From Stagnimonas aquatica (lineage in GTDB: Bacteria; Pseudomonadota; Gammaproteobacteria; Nevskiales; Nevskiaceae), in NCBI RefSeq assembly GCF_003730135.1, contig NZ_RJVO01000007.1, positions 124,001-188,000 of the forward strand: a stretch of DNA of 64,000 bases, given 5' to 3'. Below the pieces are notes generated by a model. The model worked only from the letters and a program-made list of their open reading frames with translations, had not been told where the DNA came from and did no database searches. The position numbers and the translations under genes were made by a program. This document shows positions 52,254 to 64,000 of the stretch, piece by piece (the stretch's first letter is position 1; each line of letters opens with the position of its first letter).

Positions 52254-53668
52254 GGCGAACCCTCGCCGCCAGCCCCGGAAGCTGCGCCGCGGAACCAGTC
52301 CAGCTGCTCGCGCAGACGCACCACCTCGCCGACGATCAGCAGCGAGGCGCCGCTGGGGGCCAGGGCCGTCACCTTGGCCGGCAAATCCGCGAGCGTGCCG
52401 GTGAGCACCCGCTGGCTGGGCTGGGTGCCGTCCTCGACCAGGGCCGCCGGCCAGTCCGCCGGCAGGCCGTGCGCGATCAGTTCGGCGCAGATGCGCGGCA
52501 GCGTCGTCACCCCCATGTAGAACACCACGGTCTGACCGGGCCGCGCCAACTGATCCCAGTGCAGGCGCAACTCGCCGTCGGCGCGGGCATGGCCGGTGAC
52601 GAAGATGCAGGCCTGGGCGTAGTCGCGGTGGGTGAGCGGGATGCCGGCGTAGGCGGCACAGCCGGCGGCGGCGGTCACGCCGGGCACCACCTGAAAGGGA
52701 ATCCCGTGGGCAGCCAGCTCGGCGATCTCCTCGCCACCACGCCCGAAGATGAAGGGATCGCCACCCTTGAGCCGCAGCACGCGCTTGCCCTGCCGGGCCA
52801 GCCGCACCAGCTCGGCGTTGATCTCGTCCTGCGGCACCGTGTGCTGGTTGCGGCGCTTGCCGACGAAGATGCGTTCGGCATCGCGGCGCACCAGGTCGAG
52901 GATCGCCGGCGCCACCAGCCGGTCGTGCAGCACCACGTCGGCCTGCTGCATCAACCGCAGAGCGCGGAAGGTGAGCAGATCAGGGTCGCCCGGGCCGGCG
53001 CCGACCAGATAGACCTCGCCAGCCGCCGCTCCAGGCGCAGCGGTGAGCAGCTCCGCAAACAGGCTCTCCGCCGCCTCCACGCGCCCGGCCAGCAGCCGCT
53101 CGGGGCCGGCGCCATCGAGGAAGCGCTCCCAGAGCGCGCGCCGCTGCAGCAGCGGCAGGGCCTTCACCCGCGCGCGCTGCTGCTCCATGAACTGCGCGAT
53201 ACGGCCGTAGCCGGCCGGCAGCCAGGTCTCGATACGCTCGCGCAGCCGCCGGGCCAACACCGGCGCCGCACCACCGGTGGCGATGGCAATGCTGATCGGC
53301 GCCCGGTCGACGATGGCCGGCGTGATGAAGCTGGACGGGACGGGGTCGTCGACCACGTTGACCAGCACGCCAGCGGCATCCGCAGCCGCAGCGACCCGGC
53401 GATTGAGGGCGGGATCGTCGGTGGCGGCGATCACCAACCGGCAGCCCGGCAGTTGGTCCGGATCGAATTCGGCACCGAGGTAGTGCAGGCGGCCCTGATC
53501 GCGCAGCGCGGTCAGTTCGGCATTCAGCTCCCGCGCCACCAGCTCCAGACGCGGTTCGGCCCGTTGCAGCAAACGAATCTTGCGGGCCGCGACCTCGCCA
53601 CCGCCAATCACCAGCACCCTGGCGCCAGCGAGGCGCAGGGTGACCGGAAACCAGGCATTGGCGCTCAC
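52250..53668 (-). CDS. cysG: Siroheme synthase CysG (trifunctional)
   Basis: CysG makes siroheme, the cofactor of sulfite reductase, from uroporphyrinogen III. The 472-residue protein joins a dehydrogenase/ferrochelatase part ([11 protein letters not shown], then V-N-V-V-D-D) to a SAM-dependent methyltransferase part ([27 protein letters not shown]). The GTG at 53668 begins S-A-N-A-W-F-P and aligns with CysG starts. The frame remains open further upstream but without homology. The gene supports cysI nearby. Confidence 0.95.
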   Translation of the reverse strand: MSANAWFPVTLRLAGARVLVIGGGEVAARKIRLLQRAEPRLELVARELNAELTALRDQGRLHYLGAEFDPDQLPGCRLVIAATDDPALNRRVAAAADAAGVLVNVVDDPVPSSFITPAIVDRAPISIAIATGGAAPVLARRLRERIETWLPAGYGRIAQFMEQQRARVKALPLLQRRALWERFLDGAGPERLLAGRVEAAESLFAELLTAAPGAAAGEVYLVGAGPGDPDLLTFRALRLMQQADVVLHDRLVAPAILDLVRRDAERIFVGKRRNQHTVPQDEINAELVRLARQGKRVLRLKGGDPFIFGRGGEEIAELAAHGIPFQVVPGVTAAAGCAAYAGIPLTHRDYAQACIFVTGHARADGELRLHWDQLARPGQTVVFYMGVTTLPRICAELIAHGLPADWPAALVEDGTQPSQRVLTGTLADLPAKVTALAPSGASLLIVGEVVRLREQLDWFRGAASGAGGEGSP

Positions 53669-53676
53669 GATCTGCC

Positions 53677-55559
<1,883 letters not shown>

Positions 55560-55655
55560 TCCGGCAAATTCAACTCGTCTATCGATATGCCCATTCCGAA
55601 TTGCTACCCTTCGCGGCCGCCGACTCGATGGCCCGGCGGCTGGAGCGCATAAGAG

Positions 55656-57320
55656 ATGTATCGCTACGACCAACACGATCAGCAGCTGGTGGACGCCCGC
55701 GTCGCCGAATTCCGCGACCAGACCCGGCGCTATCTCGACGGCTCGCTGTCGGCGGACGAGTTCCGCCACCTGCGCCTGCGCAACGGGCTCTACATCCAGC
55801 GCTTCGCGCCGATGCTGCGCATCAGCATTCCCTACGGCCTGCTGTCCTCAGCGCAGATGCGCATGCTGGCGCACATCGCCCGCAAGTACGACAAGGGCTA
55901 TGGCCACTTCACCACCCGCCAGAACATCCAGTTCAACTGGCCGAAGCTGGAAGAAGTGCCGGACATCCTGGCCGATCTCGCCACCGTGCAGATGCACGCG
56001 ATCCAGACCTCCGGCAATTGCATCCGCAACATCACCAGCGACCCTTTCGCCGGTGCCGCCGCCGATGAACTGGTGGACCCCCGCCCCTACTGCGAGCTGA
56101 CCCGCCAGTGGGCGACCTTCCACCCTGAATTCAACTGGCTGCCGCGCAAGTTCAAGATCGCCTTCTCGTCCTCGACCAAGGACCGCGCCGCCACCCGGGT
56201 GCACGACATCGGCATCCACATCGTCCGCAACGCCGCCGGCGAGCTGGGCTATGAGGTCTATGTCGGCGGCGGCCTGGGGCGTACCCCGATCATCGGCGTG
56301 AAGATTCGCGACTTCCTGCCGGAAGCCGATCTGCTCAGCTACTGCGAAGCGATCCTGCGCATCTACAACCTGCTGGGCCGTCGCGACAATATGTACAAGG
56401 CCCGGATCAAGATTCTGGTCAAGGAAATGGGCCTGGCCGCCTTCGCCGAGAAGGTCGAGGCCGAGTGGACGACCATCAAGGACGGCCCGCTCAAACTCAA
56501 GGACGGCGACCTGGAGCGCATGAAGGCGCAGTTCAGCCAGTTTGAACTGGACCCGACCGCTGCCGAGGATGGCAGCTACGCCCAGAAGCTGTCGGAAGAT
56601 CCTGCCTTTGCCGCCTGGACCCGGCGCAACCTCAAGGATCACCGGGTTCCCGGCTACAAGCTGGTGTTCCTCTCGCTCAAAGCCCGCGGCGTGGCACCGG
56701 GCGACGTCAGCGCCGAGCAGATGGACGCCATCGCCGACCTCGCCGACCGCTTTGCCTATGGCGAGTTGCGCGCCACCCACGACCAGAACCTGGTGTTCAC
56801 CGACGTCCGCCAGCAGGACCTCTATCCGCTCTGGCAGGAGTTGGGGCGGCTGGGCCTGGCGACGCCGAACATCGGCCTGCTGACCGATGTGATCTGCTGC
56901 CCGGGTCTGGATTTCTGCTCGCTATCGAATGCCAGCTCGATAGCCGTCGCCGAGGAAATCTTCGATAGATTCGAAGATTTGGACTATCAGCACGACATCG
57001 GCTCGATCAAGCTCAACATGTCCGGCTGCATGAACGGCTGCGGCCACCACAGCGTCGGCCACATCGGCATTCTCGGCGTCGATAAGAAGGGCGAGGAGTG
57101 GTATCAGATCACCTTGGGCGGCAGCTCCGGCAATGACGCCTCCCTGGGCGACCGCACCGGCCCTTCGGTGGAGCGCGCGCACATCGCCGACGCCATCCAG
57201 ACCATCGTCGAAACCTACCTGAAGGAACGGCTGAACGAGGAGGAAGGATTCCTGGCCTGCTACCGCCGGGTCGGCATGCCTCCCTTCAAGGCCAAGCTGT
57301 ATGCGGAGAGCCAGGCATGA
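55656..57320 (+). CDS. cysI: Sulfite reductase hemoprotein subunit CysI
   Basis: This assimilatory sulfite reductase hemoprotein reduces sulfite to sulfide using siroheme and a [4Fe-4S] cluster. The 554-residue sequence has the cluster ligands C415-x5-C421 and C458-x3-C462 (M-S-G-C-M-N-G-C-G-H-H), T-T-R-Q-N-I-Q and the double nitrite/sulfite ferredoxin-like halves. No flavoprotein subunit (cysJ) follows, so the electron donor may be ferredoxin or a separately encoded flavoprotein. The stop overlaps the DUF934 start. Confidence 0.94.
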   Translation: MYRYDQHDQQLVDARVAEFRDQTRRYLDGSLSADEFRHLRLRNGLYIQRFAPMLRISIPYGLLSSAQMRMLAHIARKYDKGYGHFTTRQNIQFNWPKLEEVPDILADLATVQMHAIQTSGNCIRNITSDPFAGAAADELVDPRPYCELTRQWATFHPEFNWLPRKFKIAFSSSTKDRAATRVHDIGIHIVRNAAGELGYEVYVGGGLGRTPIIGVKIRDFLPEADLLSYCEAILRIYNLLGRRDNMYKARIKILVKEMGLAAFAEKVEAEWTTIKDGPLKLKDGDLERMKAQFSQFELDPTAAEDGSYAQKLSEDPAFAAWTRRNLKDHRVPGYKLVFLSLKARGVAPGDVSAEQMDAIADLADRFAYGELRATHDQNLVFTDVRQQDLYPLWQELGRLGLATPNIGLLTDVICCPGLDFCSLSNASSIAVAEEIFDRFEDLDYQHDIGSIKLNMSGCMNGCGHHSVGHIGILGVDKKGEEWYQITLGGSSGNDASLGDRTGPSVERAHIADAIQTIVETYLKERLNEEEGFLACYRRVGMPPFKAKLYAESQA

Positions 57321-57778
57321 GCATCCTTCTGGACCGCCACGGCCAACGGCTCGAAGACCACTATCCGGAGTTGGCGGCCGACCAATCGGTGCCTGCCAAC
57401 CAGGCGGTTCTGGTGCCCTGGGCACGGTTCGGCGAAATTCCCGAGAACTCCAAAGCCGGTCTGCTATTGCCCAATACCACTGACGTATTGGCGCTGCCGG
57501 AGGCGGCACTACGGCTGCCGCTGCTGGTTTTGGAGTTCCCCTCCTTCGCCGACGGGCGGGCCTATTCCCAAGCCAGCTTCCTGCTCCAGCGCCGCCATTA
57601 CCCGGGCCAATTACGAGCGCGCGGACAGGCCGTGGTTCACGATCAATTGAACATGCTGCGCAGCTGCGGATTCACGCAATTTCAGCTGCGGGGCGATCAA
57701 GATATCGACCTTTGTGCACGGCTACTCAGCAATCAGCCGTCTGCTAGCACCCTGAGGCGCTTTCCTTCTCTCCCCTGA
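57317..57778 (+). CDS. DUF934 family protein
   Basis: This 153-residue soluble protein has the DUF934 hallmarks: F-x-x-F-A-D-G-R-A-Y-S-Q-A-x-x-L, where the G-R-A-Y-S motif is most conserved, and D-Q-L-N-M-L-R-S-C-G-F. The family is nearly always coupled to cysI-like sulfite or nitrite reductase genes and is a presumed accessory protein; the mechanism is unknown. It overlaps cysI by ATGA. A cysH gene often follows in relatives but not here. Confidence 0.88.
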   Translation: MSILLDRHGQRLEDHYPELAADQSVPANQAVLVPWARFGEIPENSKAGLLLPNTTDVLALPEAALRLPLLVLEFPSFADGRAYSQASFLLQRRHYPGQLRARGQAVVHDQLNMLRSCGFTQFQLRGDQDIDLCARLLSNQPSASTLRRFPSLP

Positions 57779-57956
57779 TCCGGCGAGCCTCGACAGCCTT
57801 CCTGATCCGAGTTGAGAGCTTGATCGCAGGATAATGCCGAGAAACTCTTGTGCATTGCAGAATTGATGGCTAGAGTTGTTTTCACGCATTACTTTCAAAT
57901 AGTGCGTTCCAGTTAATTTAACGACGTTTTTCACGCTAGAGACGGGGATTAATCCA

Positions 57957-58754
57957 ATGAAATTGAGCAACAAAGCAGGTGTGGCGCTGGTTGGAGTGCT
58001 CGCCGTCGCAGCACTGCCGGTCCAGGCGTCCACCGTCTATCGCCAGCAGGTCAGCGGAGCCAATCTGGCTTCTTTGGTCCCTCCCAGCGCCACTGCGGGC
58101 GCGTCCTTCGGATCACCTTTGGCCTTCGGCGCCAGCTGGGGTGATGCCGGCGTCGGTGTCTTCGTGCAAAGCATTGACAGCGTGGACGACGATTTCGACG
58201 GCGCCGCTGGCCTGGTGATCGGCCTTGGCGACGCCAAGAAAGCGGTTGGCCTCGAGGCTTCCCTCGCGCTGTCCTCGCTGATCGACAACGCCAACGCGCC
58301 TGGCGGCTTCGGCGACAACGGCTCCTTCTCCCTGAAGCTGCATACCGCGCTCCCCGGCGGCGCCGCCTTCGCGGTCGGCGTCAATACCATCGGCCGCTTC
58401 GGCGACGCCAATGACGCTGCGAAATCCAGCCTCTACGCTGTCGGCACCAAGGTCGTTCCGGTTTCGATTGCTGGCAGCAGCAAGAATCTGGTTCTGAATC
58501 TGGGCGTCGGTGATAACGGCTTTGCCGAACCCGGCAAGGACGGCGTCAATATCTTCGGCTCCGCCGCGTTCTACTTCACGCAGCAGGTCTCGCTGATCGC
58601 CGACTATACCGGCCGCTTCACCAATCTGGGCGTCTCGGTAGCCCCCTTCAAGAAATACCCGTTCTCGATCACTGCCGGCGCGATCAATGTTGGTGATCGC
58701 TACAACAGCGGTACCGAGTACGCCGTCTCGGCGGGTTACGGTTTCAAGTTCTAG
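57957..58754 (+). CDS. Predicted secreted/outer-membrane beta-barrel protein, unrecognised
   Basis: This 265-residue protein has a clear signal peptide (K-L-S-N-K-A-G-V-A-L-V-G... cleaved near P-V-Q-A-S). The mature part is rich in G, A and alternating hydrophobic residues and ends with an aromatic residue (Y-G-F-K-F), as outer-membrane barrels do. No family was recognised. A 178-bp, relatively AT-rich leader precedes it. It forms an operon with the next small exported protein (18 bp gap), and a strong terminator follows. Confidence 0.72.
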   Translation: MKLSNKAGVALVGVLAVAALPVQASTVYRQQVSGANLASLVPPSATAGASFGSPLAFGASWGDAGVGVFVQSIDSVDDDFDGAAGLVIGLGDAKKAVGLEASLALSSLIDNANAPGGFGDNGSFSLKLHTALPGGAAFAVGVNTIGRFGDANDAAKSSLYAVGTKVVPVSIAGSSKNLVLNLGVGDNGFAEPGKDGVNIFGSAAFYFTQQVSLIADYTGRFTNLGVSVAPFKKYPFSITAGAINVGDRYNSGTEYAVSAGYGFKF

Positions 58755-58772
58755 TCGATAGGAGACTTAGAC

Positions 58773-59165
58773 ATGCGCATCAAGACTCTCTCGCTGGTGG
58801 CCCTGACCGTCACCACCCTGGCCTCGACCAATCTTTTCGCTCAGAGCTCCGGCCAGGGCGGATCGGGCTCGTCTGGCTTCCAGGTCGGCGGCAACACCGT
58901 CACCGCCACCACCTCGTCGAACGCACTCTCGTTCGTTGTCCCGGTCGGCGCCGTCGGCAGCATCACGGTTTCCAGCGCTTCGGGTGGGACGATCACCATT
59001 TCGGTCGGTTCCCCTGGCTCCTCGGCCATCACTCAGCTGGGTGGCACTTTCGGCGGCCCCGGCACCTACGTGCTGACGGATAGCGCCGGCAACACCATCA
59101 CGGTGGTGGTCGGTGAAGATGGCAATGTCGCTTCGATCAGCGAAGGCGATACCTCCAACAGCTAA
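58773..59165 (+). CDS. Small exported Gly/Ser/Thr-rich beta protein, unrecognised
   Basis: This 130-residue protein has a signal peptide cleaved near N-L-F-A-Q. The mature chain is very rich in G, S, T and V with short beta-prone repeats (G-S-I-T-V-S-S-A-S-G-G-T-I-T-I-S-V), a Q/G-S-rich linker and no cysteine. Composition is unlike the neighbouring housekeeping genes. The function is unknown; a surface or matrix role with its operon partner is possible. It ends 16 bp before a terminator. Confidence 0.65.
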   Translation: MRIKTLSLVALTVTTLASTNLFAQSSGQGGSGSSGFQVGGNTVTATTSSNALSFVVPVGAVGSITVSSASGGTITISVGSPGSSAITQLGGTFGGPGTYVLTDSAGNTITVVVGEDGNVASISEGDTSNS

Positions 59166-59180
59166 CAAGCTTTGGAGACA

Positions 59181-59208
59181 AAAAAGCCCGCCATCAGGCG
59201 GGCTTTTT
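59181..59208. terminator. Bidirectional terminator between exported pair and serS
   Basis: AAAAAGCCCGCC/GGCGGGCTTTTT (12-bp perfect stem, loop ATCA) lies between the convergent ends of the 58.8-kb gene and serS. The A and T runs make it usable in both directions. Confidence 0.95.
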
Positions 59209-59222
59209 CATTGCGTCGAAAC

Positions 59223-60521
<1,299 letters not shown>

Positions 60522-60899
60522 TTATGCCAGCGCCGAGCGGGCCAGCCAGAAACCCAGCAGACAGGCCGCCAGGCTCAGCAGCAGATTGAGGCCGACGTTG
60601 GCCAGCGCGATCATGACCGCGCCCTCGCGCCAGAGCAGCAAGGTCTCCAGCGAGAACGCCGAGAAAGTGGTGTAGCCGCCCAGCACGCCGGTCATCAGCG
60701 CCAGCCGCCAGGCCGGCGACCACTCCGGCCGCGCCAGCGCATAGCCGCCAAGCAGGCCCATCGCCAGGCCGCCGGAAACATTGACGATCAGGGTCGCCGC
60801 CGGGAATGCCGGCCACTGCGTCCGCGCCCACAGGCCGACGCCATAGCGCGCCAGCGTACCGAATGCGCCGCCGAGGGCGACCGCCATCCAGACCGGCAT
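60522..60899 (-). CDS. crcB: Fluoride channel CrcB/Fluc
   Basis: This 125-residue, four-helix protein forms the dual-topology fluoride export channel. Conserved G-G-A-F-G-T-L-A-R-Y and the pore motif G-x-x-G-G-Y-T-T-F-S-A-F-S are present, along with T-L-I-V-N-V-S-G near N. No fluoride riboswitch was recognised upstream, and the ATG overlaps the rarA stop by one base. It is part of the rarA-serS operon. Confidence 0.96.
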   Translation of the reverse strand: MPVWMAVALGGAFGTLARYGVGLWARTQWPAFPAATLIVNVSGGLAMGLLGGYALARPEWSPAWRLALMTGVLGGYTTFSAFSLETLLLWREGAVMIALANVGLNLLLSLAACLLGFWLARSALA

Positions 60900-62260
60900 C
60901 AGCGCCCGCCCCCGCGCGCGGCGCGCAACTGCGCCAGCTTCTCGGCGATCTTGCCTTCCAGCCCGCGCGTGGTTGGCCGGTAGAACTCGGCACCGAGAAG
61001 TGCGTCGGGCAGGAACTGCTGACCCGCCGCGTGAGCGCCCTCCTCGCCGTGGTCGTAGCGATAACCGCTGCCGTAACCGAGATCCTTCATCAGCTTGGTC
61101 GGTGCATTGCGGATGTGCAGGGGCACTTCCAGCGAGCCGTGCTGCTCCACCGCCGCCCGGGCGGCGGCATAGGCGGTGTAGACGGCGTTGGATTTGGGCG
61201 CCACCGCGAGATAGACGATGGCCTCGGCGATCGCCAGCTCGGCCTCCGGCGAGCCGATGCGCTCGTAGGCCTCCCAGGCATTGAGGGCCAATTGCAGGCC
61301 GCGCGGATCGGCGAGGCCGATGTCCTCGTAGGCCATGCGCGTCACCCGCCGGGCGATGTAGCCGGCGTCGACGCCACCGTCGAGCATGCGGCAGTACCAG
61401 TACAGTGCCGCGTCGGGATCGCTGCCGCGCACCGATTTGTGCAGGGCGGAAATCTGGTCGTAGTGATGCTCGCCCTGCTTGTCGAAGCGGCGAAAACCCC
61501 GGCCGATCAGCTTTTCCAGCAGGGCATCGTCCCTGGACCGCTCCGCGCGCGACAGCTCCCAGGCGGTTTCCAGCAACACCAGGGCCTTGCGGGCATCGCC
61601 GTCGGCGGCCTCGGCGATGCGGGCGATCCAGCTTTCCGGCAGGGCCTCGGCGCCCGCACCCAGACCGCGTTCGGCATCGTTCAGCGCCCGCCGCAGCAGG
61701 GCAACGATGGCCTCGGTTTCCAGCGAGCGCAGCACGAAGACCCGCAACCGCGACAGCAGCGCGCCGTTCAACTCGAAGCTGGGGTTCTCGGTGGTGGCAC
61801 CGATCAGGGTGAGCGTACCGTCCTCGACGAAGGGCAGCAGCGCATCCTGCTGGCCCTTGTTGAAGCGATGGATTTCATCGACGAACAGCACCGTGCGGCG
61901 GGCGCGGAGCCCACGCGCCGCAGTCTGCGCGCTGGCCACCGCCTCACGGATGTCCTTGACCCCGGCCAGCACCGCCGACAGCGTCAGGAACTGCGCATCG
62001 ACATGCTGGGCAATCAGGCGCGCCAGCGTGGTCTTGCCGACGCCCGGCGGCCCCCAGAACACCAGCGAGGGCAGCTTGCCGGCTTCGAGCAAGGCGCGCA
62101 GTGGTGCGCCCACGCCCAGTACATGCTCCTGACCCACCACCTCGTCCAAGTGTCGCGGACGCATGCGCTCGGCCAGCGGTTGCGCCAGCGCCACGGACGC
62201 CGATGGCTTGCCAGCTCGCATAGCGCGCGGGTCAGTGAGCAGGTCTGGGGATTCGGCCAT
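60899..62260 (-). CDS. rarA: Replication-associated recombination ATPase RarA
   Basis: RarA (MgsA, clamp-loader-like) acts at stalled forks. The 453-residue AAA+ protein has Walker A G-P-P-G-V-G-K-T-T, Walker B F-V-D-E-I-H-R, and sensor 1 near G-A-T-T-E-N-P-S-F. The C-terminal tetramerisation region contains R-M-A-Y-E-D-I-G-L-A-D-P and G-Y-G-S-G-Y-R-Y-D-H-D-like residues. It follows lolA by 48 bp. Confidence 0.97.
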   Translation of the reverse strand: MAESPDLLTDPRAMRAGKPSASVALAQPLAERMRPRHLDEVVGQEHVLGVGAPLRALLEAGKLPSLVFWGPPGVGKTTLARLIAQHVDAQFLTLSAVLAGVKDIREAVASAQTAARGLRARRTVLFVDEIHRFNKGQQDALLPFVEDGTLTLIGATTENPSFELNGALLSRLRVFVLRSLETEAIVALLRRALNDAERGLGAGAEALPESWIARIAEAADGDARKALVLLETAWELSRAERSRDDALLEKLIGRGFRRFDKQGEHHYDQISALHKSVRGSDPDAALYWYCRMLDGGVDAGYIARRVTRMAYEDIGLADPRGLQLALNAWEAYERIGSPEAELAIAEAIVYLAVAPKSNAVYTAYAAARAAVEQHGSLEVPLHIRNAPTKLMKDLGYGSGYRYDHGEEGAHAAGQQFLPDALLGAEFYRPTTRGLEGKIAEKLAQLRAARGGGR

Positions 62261-62308
62261 CGCCTATCGTAGGCGCAGTCGCCGCGCCAGCGGAAACCCG
62301 CGCTCCGG

Positions 62309-62929
62309 TTAAGGCTGGCTGCCGTCGATCACTTCAACGCCCTTGGGCACCTGGAACTGGAACAGCGTCGCATCCAGTTTGCCGTTGGTCCTGATCGCGC
62401 TGAACTGGATGTCGGTGGCGCCGCCCAATTGATCGCGGAACAGCATGCGCACCGGCGTGCCGCCCTTGAGCCAGAGTTCCACCGACTGGAAGTCGCTGTC
62501 CTTGCCCTTGGGCTTGAGTTCCAGCTTGCGCACCGCGCCCTCGCTGCCGGCGTCGGCGACGCTGAAGGTCTCGGTCAGCGTCTGCCGCTGCGAGAGCAGC
62601 GCCGCCGGCGTGCCCTGCAAGGCTTCGGCGGCCGGACGGATGCTGACCTGCTTCAAGTCCTGGTCGTAGAGCCACAGGCGGCTGCCATCGGTGACGATCA
62701 GTTGTGGCGCCGGCCGCAGATACTCCCAGCGGAACTTGCCCGGCCGCGCCAGCGCCATGCGACCGCTGCTGCTGTTCAGGGTCTCGCCGCGTTCGTCGAT
62801 CTGGGTCTGGCTGAATTCCGCCTGCAAGGTCTGCACGCCGTCCACGAAACGCGCCAAGGCCTGTTCCGGGGTTTCCGCCCGGGCAGCGGTGAACGCGAGC
62901 ATCAGCAGCGAGAAAAACAGGGTGCGCAT
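62309..62929 (-). CDS. lolA: Periplasmic lipoprotein carrier LolA
   Basis: LolA carries lipoproteins from LolCDE across the periplasm to LolB. The 206-residue protein has a signal peptide (cleaved near A-R-A-E-T-P). The LolA fold shows L-Q-A-E-F-S-Q-T, the hydrophobic-cavity strands K-F-R-W-E-Y, and W-L-Y-D-Q-D-L-K-Q-V-S-I-R. It lies 72 bp after ftsK, in the usual order. Confidence 0.95.
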   Translation of the reverse strand: MRTLFFSLLMLAFTAARAETPEQALARFVDGVQTLQAEFSQTQIDERGETLNSSSGRMALARPGKFRWEYLRPAPQLIVTDGSRLWLYDQDLKQVSIRPAAEALQGTPAALLSQRQTLTETFSVADAGSEGAVRKLELKPKGKDSDFQSVELWLKGGTPVRMLFRDQLGGATDIQFSAIRTNGKLDATLFQFQVPKGVEVIDGSQP

Positions 62930-63001
62930 GGAAGTCCTGGAGCGTGAAAGGCGCCCGCAGTCTCGGCGGGCACGGTGAATGAGGCTTGAACGGCGGCGCC
63001 G

Positions 63002-64000
63002 CTAGTCGCGGCCGCCGCCGAGAATCTCGCGATTGCCGCCCGGCCCGCTGGGGCCGACCAGACCGGCACTTTCCATCGCCTCGACGATGCGCGCGGCGCG
63101 GTTGTAGCCGATCTTCAGGCGCCGCTGCACCCAGCTCACCGAAGCCTTGCGGGTTTCCAGCACCAGGGCAACGGCGCTGTCGTAGAGCGGGTCCTTCTCG
63201 GCGTCACCCTCGCTGTCGTCAGCCTTGGCCTTGAGGTCTTCCTCGTCGGCGAGGATGCCGTCGACGTAGTCCGGCTCGCCGACCTGCTTGAGATAGGCCA
63301 CCACCTTGTGCACCTCGTGGTCGTCGACGAAGGCGCCGTGCACACGCGACACGCTGGAGGCGCCCACCGGCCGGTACAGCATGTCGCCGTGGCCGAGCAG
63401 GGTCTCGGCGCCCATCTGGTCGAGGATGGTGCGACTGTCGATGCGCGAGGCGACCTGGAAGGCGATGCGCGAGGGGATGTTGGCCTTGATCAGGCCGGTG
63501 ATGACATCGACGCTGGGCCGCTGGGTGGCGACGATCAGGTGGATGCCGGCGGCGCGCGCCTTCTGGGCAATGCGGGCGATCAGTTCTTCAACCTTCTTGC
63601 CGACCACCATCATCATGTCGGCCAGCTCGTCGATCACCACCACGATGTTCGGCAAGGGCTGCAAGTACACCGGCTCGCTGGGGCTGGCGCTGAACAGGTC
63701 CGGCGCGGCGGTCATCGGGTCGCGGATCGGCGTGCCCAGCGCCTCGGCGTCGAGCAGCTTCTTGTTCATGCCGGCCAGATTGCGCACACCCAGTGCGGTC
63801 ATCAGCCGGTAGCGCCGCTCCATCTCGGCCACGCACCAACGCAGCGCGTTGGCGGCGTCCTTCATGTCGGTGACCACCGGCGTCAGCAAGTGCGGGATGC
63901 CTTCGTAGACCGACAGTTCCAGCATCTTCGGGTCGATGAAGATGAAGCGCACCTGCTCGGCGGTGGCCTTGTAGAGCATCGACAGGATCATCACGTTGAT
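63002..64000 (-). CDS. ftsK: DNA translocase FtsK, C-terminal part (cut by window end)
   Basis: This partial gene codes 332 C-terminal residues of FtsK, the septal DNA pump that aligns dif sites for XerCD. The Walker A loop lies just beyond the window. Visible are Walker B ([11 protein letters not shown]), [26 protein letters not shown], and the C-terminal gamma winged-helix domain that reads KOPS (about the last 65 residues). The true start is outside the window. Confidence 0.97.
   Translation of the reverse strand: MNVMILSMLYKATAEQVRFIFIDPKMLELSVYEGIPHLLTPVVTDMKDAANALRWCVAEMERRYRLMTALGVRNLAGMNKKLLDAEALGTPIRDPMTAAPDLFSASPSEPVYLQPLPNIVVVIDELADMMMVVGKKVEELIARIAQKARAAGIHLIVATQRPSVDVITGLIKANIPSRIAFQVASRIDSRTILDQMGAETLLGHGDMLYRPVGASSVSRVHGAFVDDHEVHKVVAYLKQVGEPDYVDGILADEEDLKAKADDSEGDAEKDPLYDSAVALVLETRKASVSWVQRRLKIGYNRAARIVEAMESAGLVGPSGPGGNREILGGGRD

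Noticed and set aside
57780-57956. Promoter for the exported pair
   Set aside because: Several -10-like boxes (GATAAT, TATACT-like) occur, but none has a matching -35 at 16-18 bp, so no promoter was called.
60522-60899. Fluoride riboswitch upstream of crcB
   Set aside because: crcB overlaps the rarA stop and no crcB-type leader structure was recognised.

Overview
This window is about 64 kb of GC-rich, densely coding bacterial chromosome. Gene order and content point to a free-living, flagellated, Gram-negative gammaproteobacterium. Two gene runs kept across that class are present: queG/nnr-tsaE-amiC-mutL-miaA-hfq-hflX-hflK-hflC-(DUF2065)-hisZ-purA-rnr, and ftsK-lolA-rarA-crcB-serS. MutL carries the endonuclease-type motif expected where MutH is absent. 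The species cannot be named from the sequence alone. No rRNA, CRISPR array, prophage or transposase gene was seen.

Layout. 1-6.2 kb: a thioredoxin-like membrane protein, radA, and a three-gene phospho-signalling operon (CHASE2-Ser/Thr kinase, PP2C phosphatase, FHA protein). 6.2-13.4 kb: the basal-body and export operon fliEFGHIJK on the minus strand, with a palindromic repeat between fliH and fliI. 13.7-14.4 kb: rlmB alone. 14.5-21.1 kb: flgBCDEF-KL on the plus strand, with flgG, flgH, flgI and flgJ absent between flgF and flgK. Sigma-54-type promoters precede fliE and probably flgB. 21.2-39 kb: the conserved 'hfq-mutL' superoperon, plus an OmpA-like lipoprotein and tRNA-Leu(CAG). The flagellar block sits between rnr and rlmB, which are neighbours in Escherichia coli. 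39-48.4 kb: a C39-like peptidase pair, pgi, a 2OG-Fe(II) oxygenase, pantothenate synthesis (panB, panC, panD), a deoxynucleoside kinase, folK, pcnB, tRNA-Glu(CTC) and a glutathione peroxidase. 48.4-52.3 kb: an RDD protein, lptG without lptF, pepA and holC. 52.2-57.8 kb: sulfite reduction and siroheme (cysG, a TauE-like exporter, cysB, cysI, DUF934). 57.8-59.2 kb: two unrecognised exported proteins. 59.2-64 kb: serS, crcB, rarA, lolA and the 3' part of ftsK.

The most unusual feature is at mutL. A 125-bp unit is tandemly repeated so that the mutL initiation region occurs three times. Two of the copies are 39-40 codon leader ORFs, each ending two bases before the next ATG. The outermost copy keeps the canonical MutL N-terminus (MPIQ...) and differs by synonymous changes from the inner copies. 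This suggests recombination between two diverged mutL 5' ends. Other points are the missing flgGHIJ and lptF, palindromes bracketing rlmB-flg, the uncertain non-ATG starts of hflX and pcnB, and the exported two-gene pair at 58-59 kb.
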